NCBI GenBank assembly: GCA_958419945.1
Contig: CATZIC010000013.1
Span: forward strand, 1-38,346
From: an uncultured Clostridia bacterium
GTDB lineage: Bacteria > Bacillota > Clostridia > Christensenellales > Borkfalkiaceae
Length of the DNA: 38,346 bases
Reading direction: 5' to 3'
Part shown: one piece after another, positions 29,926 to 38,346 of the stretch
Layout of the letters: every line of letters starts with the position of its first letter
How positions within the stretch are numbered: position 1 is the first letter of the stretch
Program-made: the position numbers and the translations under genes
Notes under the pieces: model-generated
Database searches by the model: none
The model's input: only the letters and a program-made list of their open reading frames with translations
Told to the model about the DNA's origin: nothing

Positions 29926-32757
29926 TTATTTATCCTCTTCTTTAGCCGTCTTTTCAGTTATAAAAGCCTTTAATTCTTCAAGGGGCAAGGGCTTTGCGAA
30001 ATAGTACCCCTGGCAGTAGGTCGCACCGTAGCCCTTTAAAAATTCAAAGGTTTCACGGTCCTCTATACCTTCCGTGCAAGAGTGGTAACCAAGTCGCCTT
30101 GACGCTTCCAAAATAGCCTTTACAAAGGCTTGATTCGGCTCACGGGAACGGATATCGGTTATAAACGTCTTGTCAAGTTTAATTTCGTCCACGGGAAGAT
30201 TTAGAAGCATACTGAGCGACGAAAAACCGGTACCCACGTCGTCTAACGCCACGCGAATGCCGAAACTATGGAAGAATTCAATCTGAACTTTCAAAAAGTC
30301 AAAATCAAGTTCGCGGCAACGCTCGGTAAGTTCCAGACAAAGTTGCTTGGGCGGGAATCCGCTTTCCCTAAGCGCCTCAAGCACCATGGTTTTAAAACGT
30401 TCGTCCTCGAGCTGAAGAACGGTAATGTTAACGTTTACGATAAAATTCGGCAGGATTTCAAGCATTTTAGAAGCGTCGGAAAGCGCTTTCTGAAGGATCC
30501 AACGTCCCACCTGATAGAAGCAAGGGTCGTTTTCAAGCCAAGGCACGAACTGCCCCGGTGATACTCTTCCGAACTTCTCGTCCTGCCACCTGATAAGAGC
30601 TTCCGCCCCGATAACCTTCTCGTCATCCGTTCGGAGAATAGGTTGATATTCCAAATAAAAGCCACTTCTTTGGGACACCGCATCTTGGTGGATAGCAGCC
30701 AATAAATCAAAGTTTTCCTCTTCTCCTTCCTGCGCGGGGTCGTCGAAGAACACAAGCCTTCCGTTGCTTTCCTGCTCCGAGCGTTCGAGGGCAAGCGTAA
30801 GGTTGTTACGGACGGCAGCAACGCCACCGGTAAAGCGGTTATCTTTAATGAACGCCCCGCCTGCTATCTTAAGGGGGATCGCTATGTCGTTTGCGGTAAT
30901 TTCATGGCTGACGGCATTTTTCAAAGTCTTGAAAAAGTTGGAAACTTCGTTTGCTCCAGTCTTTGGCAAGAACAGCGAGAACTTATCCGAGCCCGTACTG
31001 AAAACGCGGCCTTTTTTGCTTAAAAGGCGTTTCAAAATTCCGGAAAACTGTTGCAATATAAGATTTCCGTTCTTGTAACCGTACACAATATTGATACGGC
31101 TGAAGTTGAGAATCCCCACCGTAAGGAAGCAACCCTGCGTGCCGTCCCGAATCACGCCTTCGATATACGGAACGAAAGCCTGCTCGTTATGAAGCCCGGT
31201 AGCCGAATCGATACTTTCGGCGGTTCCGTGATTTATAATCGTTGCGGCGAAAAGATCGGGTTCGCCGTTTTTACCCTTTATAATTGTGCCACGGCAACTG
31301 CAGATTACGTATTCGCCACGCTTGTTGCGCACACGGTATTCCATATCGTGCACCTTTTTTACGCCGCTAAAAACGTCGCTTATGTCCGCCCAATAATCGG
31401 AACGGTCGTCGGGGTGAATGTATTCCATCCAAATGGTTGCGCTGTCGAAAATGAATTCGTCGGGAAGTCCGAAATATTCAACTGCCGATTTGGACCATCT
31501 AGAAACGTTTGTGGAAACGTTACATAACGTAAGATAGTTTCTGTCAACCGTTGCGGCAAAAACGTCGAAAATGCGGTCGGTTAAACCTACCAAATTCATA
31601 TTTTGACCGTCGTTTGACAAAAACGCCGCCGCCCGCTTCATGTCCGCCTTGTTTTTGTACATTAGATAGTCCGCCATTCTGAGCACGCTGCGAAGGGTTT
31701 CGTATTCTTCGCCGGACGCAGCATAGCCGATAGCCACCCCCATTTTGTACGGAAGATTTTCGGAAGCGGCGTTGCAGTCCGCCTGAACTTGATCGGTTTC
31801 ACTCTGCACGTCTTTTTCCTCTGCCCCACGGTAAACCGCCAAAAATTCGTCACCGCCCATGCGGTAGATGTTTTCCGCACCACGGAAATCGTTCATTAAA
31901 ATTTGAGCAATACGGCCGATACAGGCGTCCCCTTCCATATGTCCGAACTCGTCGTTTATACCTTTAAGGTTGTTTATATCGCAAAAAACCAGCCAAAATT
32001 TGATATTACGGTTTTTGGCATAGTCCTCTTCCATCTGCCTGATATCTATTTCGTAACTGTTACGGCTTTTTACGCCCGTAAGCGCATCGGTTAAAAGTTT
32101 TTGTTTGAATACGACCGCAGGATTTTCAAGCGAGAAGAAAAACCCTACCATTACTATCGTACAAGCGCCGCCAGTCATTAAAAGTTCGGGCACCAAAATC
32201 TGAATACATTCCGCCGCCACCAACACCGTCAGCATAGGAATCAACGCCATACGAACGTGCGAAGGCAATTTTTTGTGGTTCAAAATAAGAATTACCGCAC
32301 TGCCGATAAAAAACAGCATGGCAACGCCGTAACCTACGAACGCCGCAGGACCTAAACTGTATTTGGTTCCGTCGCCTTGAAGATAAACAATGGGCAGAAC
32401 CGGCAAAAGCACCAAATAAAGCGCTACTACGCAGTAACTGCAGATTCTTACAGGTCTATGCACACGCTTGCCGTATGACAAAGCGATTACGTTGCAGAAA
32501 AATTCGTGCGAAAACAAAATCGCAAACAAATAGAAAATTACGTGGGCAGAATAATTTAGCCACCCCGGAACCGTGTCGGTATTGTTGACCGTAATTACCG
32601 TTACGATATCGAAAACAACGTGCCCGATTGCGTAAACAAGCATTCTTTGAAAACTGCCACGATCCTTTCCCATCTTGTAAAAGTGGCCGTTGATACAGAG
32701 AAAGAGAAGAATTATAAGGCAGACTATCTCTTCACGCACAATCAGCAATGGATACAT
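29926..32757 (-). CDS. Membrane cyclic-di-GMP enzyme, 7TM-GGDEF-PAS-GGDEF-EAL
   Basis: 943 residues. Several membrane helices occupy about 1-212. The first GGDEF domain (about 220-378) has an intact RMGGDEF at 299-305, and the inhibitory-site position reads RGAE (RxxE) rather than RxxD. A PAS fold follows (about 400-510: MEYIHPDDRSDYWADI, MEYRVRNKRGEYVI). A second GGDEF-like domain (about 515-672) is degenerate (STGSDKF at 587-593). The EAL domain (about 690-930) keeps EAL at 719-721, the Asn of VNVN, LELTE, ALDDVGTGFSS, IKLDK, CTEGIE and the QGYYFAKPL end, so phosphodiesterase activity is likely. Net activity cannot be told from sequence. GGGAGG precedes the ATG. Confidence 0.92.
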   Translation of the reverse strand: MYPLLIVREEIVCLIILLFLCINGHFYKMGKDRGSFQRMLVYAIGHVVFDIVTVITVNNTDTVPGWLNYSAHVIFYLFAILFSHEFFCNVIALSYGKRVHRPVRICSYCVVALYLVLLPVLPIVYLQGDGTKYSLGPAAFVGYGVAMLFFIGSAVILILNHKKLPSHVRMALIPMLTVLVAAECIQILVPELLMTGGACTIVMVGFFFSLENPAVVFKQKLLTDALTGVKSRNSYEIDIRQMEEDYAKNRNIKFWLVFCDINNLKGINDEFGHMEGDACIGRIAQILMNDFRGAENIYRMGGDEFLAVYRGAEEKDVQSETDQVQADCNAASENLPYKMGVAIGYAASGEEYETLRSVLRMADYLMYKNKADMKRAAAFLSNDGQNMNLVGLTDRIFDVFAATVDRNYLTLCNVSTNVSRWSKSAVEYFGLPDEFIFDSATIWMEYIHPDDRSDYWADISDVFSGVKKVHDMEYRVRNKRGEYVICSCRGTIIKGKNGEPDLFAATIINHGTAESIDSATGLHNEQAFVPYIEGVIRDGTQGCFLTVGILNFSRINIVYGYKNGNLILQQFSGILKRLLSKKGRVFSTGSDKFSLFLPKTGANEVSNFFKTLKNAVSHEITANDIAIPLKIAGGAFIKDNRFTGGVAAVRNNLTLALERSEQESNGRLVFFDDPAQEGEEENFDLLAAIHQDAVSQRSGFYLEYQPILRTDDEKVIGAEALIRWQDEKFGRVSPGQFVPWLENDPCFYQVGRWILQKALSDASKMLEILPNFIVNVNITVLQLEDERFKTMVLEALRESGFPPKQLCLELTERCRELDFDFLKVQIEFFHSFGIRVALDDVGTGFSSLSMLLNLPVDEIKLDKTFITDIRSREPNQAFVKAILEASRRLGYHSCTEGIEDRETFEFLKGYGATYCQGYYFAKPLPLEELKAFITEKTAKEEDK

Positions 32758-32881
32758 ATCGACACCTCCCGCAAAGTTCCTTTTTTGCGTGCAATAATCG
32801 TCTTTTGTATGCTATTTAAAAACACTATTACACTAATATAATCTATATACTCGTTAAATGTATATAATGCTTATATGTATT

Positions 32882-32909
32882 ATTTTAACAGAGAATTTTC
32901 AAAATTCAA
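32882..32909 (-). promoter_or_regulatory. Probable promoter of the GGDEF/EAL gene
   Basis: On the minus strand: TTGAAT (32909-32904), 16-bp spacer, TAAAAT (32887-32882). A 12-bp palindrome CAATACGTATTG (32908-32919) overlaps the -35 and may be an operator. The leader of about 120 bases has a CGCAAA...TTTGCG hairpin just ahead of the ribosome site. Confidence 0.6.
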
Positions 32910-32919
32910 TACGTATTGC

Positions 32920-33240
32920 AAAAAATTTTCTAAATAATACAAAAAAACTTGGCGGGCGGCGTTTATTTCGTACAATAAAAACAAAACGATAATTTCAGGG
33001 CAAGTTTTTAGCCGAAATCGTCGTCTTGTTTTTGTTTTTATTTGTTGAAGTAATGCAAGAAGCTATTGCCCACTCTGCTTCCTTTTATTTAATTCGTAAT
33101 CATAAATGGCTAAAATTTTCGAATTTTCTTTGGTAAAAAATGTTAAAGAAAAACCCATCGCTTTCGCAATAGGTCCTTGTCCCAAGGTTAAAGTGCCCCT
33201 ATTTTTTTAACGCAAAAAAAATAATAATTTTCAGCGATTT
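32920..33240. other. Noncoding region with an interrupted hairpin
   Basis: No gene supported. It contains 20-base arms AAAAACAAAACGATAATTTC (32977-32996) and GAAATCGTCGTCTTGTTTTT (33014-33033) that pair at 17-18 of 20 positions. A small CCTTG-TCC-CAAGG hairpin lies near 33173-33185, a little upstream of a run of T residues. Confidence 0.5.
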
Positions 33241-33274
33241 ATCCCGAATTTCGCAAGAAATTCGGGATTTTTTC
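33241..33274 (+). terminator. Strong terminator upstream of the SBP-RHS gene
   Basis: ATCCCGAATTTC-GCAA-GAAATTCGGGAT, a perfect 12-bp stem with a GCAA tetraloop, then TTTTT. There is no plus-strand gene directly before it, so it may end a small RNA or insulate the downstream promoter. Confidence 0.85.
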
Positions 33275-33295
33275 ATTTTATTTGGCAAATGCCTA

Positions 33296-33324
33296 TTGAA
33301 ATTATTGGCGTTTCATGTTACAAT
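33296..33324 (+). promoter_or_regulatory. Promoter of the SBP-RHS gene
   Basis: TTGAAA (33296-33301), 17-bp spacer, TACAAT (33319-33324). The leader of about 125 bases contains complementary arms TACGGT and ACCGTA and a TTGCT/AGCAA hairpin. Confidence 0.7.
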
Positions 33325-33454
33325 AAAAATAGGTTGCTTTTTGAGCAATGTACGGTCTTTGGCTTTTGGGAAAAATCGATTGAATTAACAGCAAACTTCC
33401 ATGACCACCGTATATAGATTAAAGCAAATCAATGTTACATAATTAGGAGGATGA

Positions 33455-36400
33455 AATGTTTTACGGAAAGGATAAACCCATTGTAATATGGGGATGGCAA
33501 GAACAACTTATTAAAAAAGCAATGGACGCTTACACCGATCGCACGGGTGAAACGCTAAGTTGCACTGTGGAGGATATACCATATTCGGAATTGCCCGAAA
33601 TATTCGGATACCAACATGAATGTTTGTATCCCAACATCATGTTGGTGCACGACCAGGAAATTAAAAAATACATAAAATTATACCCAGACGCATTTAAGAG
33701 TTTAACTATTACGGAAGAAGAACTTCCAGGTACACTACCGTGCGCGCCGGAAGACGGGTGCGCGACGCTATACACCCGCTTATTTACGGCTTCAAAAGTT
33801 GCGAATATTTCCTCGTTTGACAGCGAAGTATTTGCAGTGCCCGTAAGTTGCGAACCGGTTGCACTGTTTTACAATAAATCTTATGCCGAAGAAATGAACT
33901 TTTCTTTAACCGAAGAACCAACTTGGGAAGAGTTGACCGAAATAGCAAGTCGTCTTAAAGAAGAAAACAAATTCTTAATGCCATTCAACACAAAGCTACT
34001 GCAGACTATGATGCAGTCGACGGGTAGACTTTTTTACGATTCGGCAAAAAATATCGAAAAGGGCGATACGCACGAAGTTTTGGAACTTTTAGAATCATTT
34101 TTGAAAAACGGATACCTGTATGACAGTGAAACGCAGGATAGTTCCGAAATGTATGCAAAACTTTGCCAAAACGAAATTTTCTGCATTATAGGTTCAACGT
34201 ATGAATTTTCCAAGATAAAAGAATACATGCTCAGTATGGGAATGGGCTTCGAGTGGGGTGTTTGCAAGCTCCCCAAAAATGGCTCTGCACTGCAATATAA
34301 CGTAGATTTGGGCGGATATTCCTGGATGATTTGCAACAAAGGAACTAACGAAGAAAACTTTTACGTTTATGACTTTCTTATAAATGCTTTCGCAAACGCC
34401 ACTGAATCTATAAAAGGCGAGTCATACGAACCTTATAGGCATATGGCTGAAGAACTTAATATGATTCCCGCCGACACTACCTTCCATGACAACCTATCCC
34501 TAATTGACAACAACGATTATTTCGGGGAAACAAAGGTTTTGCATTACTTGTCTACCCTGCTTTCTGATATACCGGAAATATACTACGGAGAGTATTGGTT
34601 GGATATACATCGATTAATGAAAGACAAATTATTGGAAGTAGCAAGTAATCCAGGTTATACACTTGCAGATGCAGAACTGGCAATCGGAGAATATTGTATA
34701 TTGTTAGACAGCGGTGCGGAAGAACCGTACGAACCGGAGGATCCGAAAGTTCCCGGTACACCCGACAAACCGGATAACCCTGATAACCCTGATCCCGATA
34801 ACCCGAATGATCCCGAAGTTCCCGAAGAGAATACCACAACTTATGTTAAAAATTACAACGTGGGACAGATACAACTCGATCTACCTAAACCCACCTACTT
34901 TCACACACTGCCTCTTTTTAGTTTCGGGGATTTTCACGGTTCGGTAGGTTTATCACTCGTTTTTAACTACGCAATGAAAGCCGAAAACAGTAATCCGTTT
35001 AATATGGCGGCAGGCTATAAACTTAATTTACAAAAAAGGCTTATCTTAACTTCAGGTACACCAACAGACTTTCAAGAAGAAAACGGTAAGATTACAAATT
35101 TAACAAAATATGATACACGTTATACTTTCGATGACGATACGCAAAGAATATTAAGGCGCACAGGTGCAGGTCATGAATTGGAAAATTCCGACTTCAGCAC
35201 AGAAACCTACGATGAGAACGGCAGAATATTAAATGTACACGATAAATACAACACATTGGTTTTGTCGTATGATTATGATGCTGACGGAAAACTTACCTCA
35301 ATTACATATAGACAAACAAAAACCATAACGATTAATCACGATCAGTCAAATCGTATCAGTTCAATTAGTTATGGCGGAAAAAGTATTAATTTCATTTACA
35401 CGCAAACGGGTATTAATGTAAACCATTATTCCGGCGTTACCATAACTTTGACTTCCACGGGAATAAACTTCAGCGCAATTGCAAGTGCTACCGAAGGCGG
35501 TACAAATGTTAACTACTCGACAAAGATTGAACAAGAAGAGAACATTAAACTGTGTGTTTCAAACCTTGTAAACAGCACAGATATCAACAAAGTTGAGTAT
35601 ATATTCCCCGAAGAAATTAACTATAGCCAAAAGTACTGTCGGGTGGATATAGTAAATAAGACTGGAGTAAAAACAAGAGTACAATTTGAAAATGACAACC
35701 CGAGTTACACTTATGAGCTTATAAACGCCAGTGGCAGCTCCGCTGATGATATATCTTTTTCAAATAATTTAGTAAAAGGTTCCGAAAATGACAATTACAA
35801 AGGCACTGTAACGATAGATAAGAAAGATATAAAAGCAAAGCTATTGCAAGATACCGGTTATAGAATGATATATCATACAGATCACTATGTTGAGTGGAAA
35901 TATACTTTCTCTACTGATGAGGAACTTTATGGTGAATTTATTCTATCTGGCTGGCTGTTTCCTCAAATTCGGTTAAATGGTCAATTCGAAATTTTGGTTC
36001 ATTATGTTAAAAAAGGACACGTAGTAGGACCAGATAAAACCGTTGATATAAAATACACTATTGACAATTTAGTACGAGACACTTGGAATTTTTTTGCTAT
36101 TAAAGTGTATATGGCAAATCCGTATGAAGTTACAGCCTCATTTACAAGCATGGAGACTTCGCTGAATACTCGTGATTTCAGAATTACCTTTGAAAACGGT
36201 AATACACACGGAAGAGATTATAGAGACCTCCGTGCTGACAAATACGAACTGATTAGAGAATATAAAAACGGAGAAAAAGACGAAGTTATAGATCAAAAGG
36301 AGCTATGTTTCTTTGTCGATAATAATAGCGTTACCGATCCTATAACTCTTAACGATATTTTAAAGTATAAAAGAAACCAAGTATATAACAAACATACAAA

Positions 36401-38346
36401 CGAGGTTTATTATAACGATTGCAAAGGCATTATGATTTGTAACGAAGTCTTTAAAGTTCAATACAGGGGCTCAAATGGAGAGACTACTCATGCAAACATT
36501 GATGAAGTTGCCGTCGGTAAAGTAAGTAAAAGGAACAATACAACATACATAACAAAATATAATTCATTTATACAGACAAACGGCTCGCCTTTTTTTGTTT
36601 GTGATTGCTTTGAGGGAGATATCAAGCGCCAATCCGTATTATACGACAATTACCTTGATGTTGTTCAAAACGCTATCGATGGCATAATAACAACCTACGA
36701 TAGGGATGAAGGACTTATAACTACCGAAAACATATTAGGATTGTATAAGAAAAACACGTTGTATACGGATTATTTTGAAACAGACCCAACAATTACCATA
36801 ATCGACGAGTTTAATAAAATTACCGTCTATACCCTCGATCCCGTTTGGGGCGGCGTAAAATCCGTAACTTTGCCTGATGGCACCGTCGTTACAGATCATT
36901 ACGACGGAGATATGTGCGCAATGCTTAAAAGGACCTTCGGTACCGACGGCCCGAGTATATCTTATACCTATTCCGGCGGTAACCTTACAGGCTTGCAGTC
37001 AGGCGGACTTAACTACGACTTCGCCTACACTAGGGGGGATATGACCGCAATAAAAAAATTCGGTGCAAATGTTGAAGAGCACGAATACACCGACTATGAC
37101 ACCAAAAGTTATTATCCCACAAAGGCTGAAAAGTTGTTCCAAAACACCGTAAACTACGATAAGTATGGCAGGGTTTCTTCCGTATCGGATGAACTAACAT
37201 TCGAATACAATATTTCCCCTGCTTTTACCGAATCGGGAGAACTTACAGAAAAGCCGGATAACTCTTCGTCTGTACTTGCAAGGAGCAAAGACCTTACTAG
37301 CAATGATGAAACACGCTACACCTATGAAAATGAACGTGTTTCTAAGATAGAGGTATACAATTCCTCAAACGTAAGACTTAGCGAAGAATCCTTTACATAC
37401 GACCAAAAGGGGCGAATAACGAATAACAAATGCACTTATGATTCTATTCATTCAAAGTCCGTGGAAAGTATCTATGATTACGAAACAGACGCTTCCGATC
37501 CTTTTGCGGGCAACACGCTGCAAACTTTTAAATACCATATTGATGGAGCGCAGGTAGTTGACGTTTCCAACACGTATGACGGATATAAACGGATTTCTAA
37601 CAAAAAAATAACTTACCCGGATAAAAATAATTTTACGAAAACCATCACCTACGACAAAACAAGGGTACAGAAAATTACCGATGCATTTTTGGATATAAAT
37701 CAGGAATATACCTTGCATACAAATCAGGAATATACCTATGATTCACTTGGCAGAATAACCGAAAACAGTTATACTGTGGGTAATACAAAAGACGATAAGG
37801 CTTATGTTTACGACGCTCTTGGTAGACTCATAAGAGAAAACAATCTTCTTTTAGGAAACACTATCCTTTATAGTTATGACGATTTGGGCAACCTTACAAG
37901 CGTAAAATCGTACGCTTATACAAAAGACGCAACCCCAAGCGGCGACTATACCGAAAAGACGTACACTTATGACGCAACCCATAAAGACAGGCTTGTGTGT
38001 TTTAACGCTACAAATATACCCTACGACGCTTGCGGCTGTCCCACAACTCACAGAGAAAAGGCCTTAGAATGGACGAAAGGCAGACTTACTAAATTTTATG
38101 ACGTTATCGAAGAAAGCTCTTCCTATTCGTCGGATAGTTATCGTTTTGAATATAATGCCTATGGACAAAGAATTTCAAAAAATTATGATTACAATCCCGG
38201 GCCTGATTATTCCGGAGATTTAATGTTAGGCATTAGGAGAACCTACAATTACGACCAATCGGGCAGACTTGTGCGTGAAATTATTTCCGACGACTATTCT
38301 GTAAGCGCAAGTACAATAAGAGAATTAATCTTTTTGTACGACGAGT
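33455..38346 (+). CDS. Giant protein: solute-binding-protein domain fused to YD/RHS repeats, 3' end cut by window
   Basis: Open from ATG 33455 (AGGAGG just upstream) to the window end, at least 1,630 codons. Residues about 7-410 match a family-1-type extracellular solute-binding protein: KPIVIWGWQEQLIKKAMDAY, VFAVPVSCEPVALFYNKSYA, TWEELTEIASRLKEEN, DLGGYSWMICNKG. Residues 421-462 are a Pro/Asp/Asn linker (PDKPDNPDNPDPDNPNDPEV). Then an RHS-type start (GLSLVFNYAMKAEN, AAGYKLNLQKRLIL) and YD repeats near 585-650 and throughout 1170-1630 (YDALGRLIREN, YDDLGNLTSV, YNAYGQRISKNYDY). No signal peptide is visible, and an in-frame TAG lies immediately before the ribosome site. RHS proteins usually end in a variable toxin or adhesin tip; that part is not in the window. 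Function unknown. Confidence 0.9.

Noticed and set aside
32758..32881. Cyclic-di-GMP riboswitch ahead of the GGDEF/EAL gene
   Set aside because: The leader shows only a simple CGCAAA/TTTGCG hairpin and not the conserved GGGCAAA...GCGGGG elements of the class I switch.
34552..34947. Short frames on both strands over the Pro/Asp linker
   Set aside because: Low-complexity linker of the SBP-RHS gene read in other frames.

Overview
This window looks like accessory-rich chromosome of an uncultured, AT-rich Gram-positive anaerobe (Bacillota, Clostridia-like). The signs are AGGAGG-type ribosome sites, sigma-A-like promoters with 17-bp spacers, lipobox signal peptides, BspA-like leucine-rich-repeat surface proteins with a shared C-terminal signature, and a MobV/serine-recombinase mobilizable element. 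The taxonomic assignment is inference; there is no rRNA or tRNA gene here.

Layout. (1) 1-4272: two tandem BspA-like LRR surface proteins, the first cut by the window edge. (2) 4734-7384: a zinc/cadmium-type resistance operon: an ArsR/SmtB repressor with a complete alpha-5 metal site, a free-standing CxxC metal-binding domain, and a P1B-type ATPase, with two matching operator palindromes. (3) 7499-~12525: a cryptic mobilizable element on the minus strand (large serine recombinase, small TnpW-like protein, ribbon-helix-helix regulator, MobV relaxase, pMV158-type oriT, HTH protein). (4) 12533-20451: a tight nine-gene minus-strand operon of redox proteins (flavodoxins, aldo/keto reductase, FMN reductase, two cyclophilin-like proteins, carboxymuconolactone decarboxylase-like protein, short-chain dehydrogenase) next to its LysR regulator (20582-21466). 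Two operon members are exported lipoproteins carrying flavodoxin domains, one with three in tandem and one fused to InlB and LRR repeats. (5) 21467-26325: four small accessory genes (ASCH, MATE exporter, acetyltransferase, GyrI-like) flanked by two inverted, diverged copies of a noncoding element of about 300-400 bp. (6) 26326-28731: TetR, ABC ATPase and FtsX-like permease operon. (7) 28955-32757: a GIY-YIG/DUF4357 protein and a membrane GGDEF-PAS-GGDEF-EAL protein. (8) 33455-end: a giant open frame (over 1,630 codons, running off the window) that joins a solute-binding-protein-like domain, without a visible signal peptide, to a YD/RHS-repeat region.

The most notable items are the SBP-RHS fusion, the exported multi-flavodoxin and LRR-flavodoxin lipoproteins encoded together with cytosolic flavodoxin partners, and the family of intergenic structured repeats (seven copies of a short motif, one inverted pair of long elements with a compensatory base-pair change, and a 75-nt cloverleaf).
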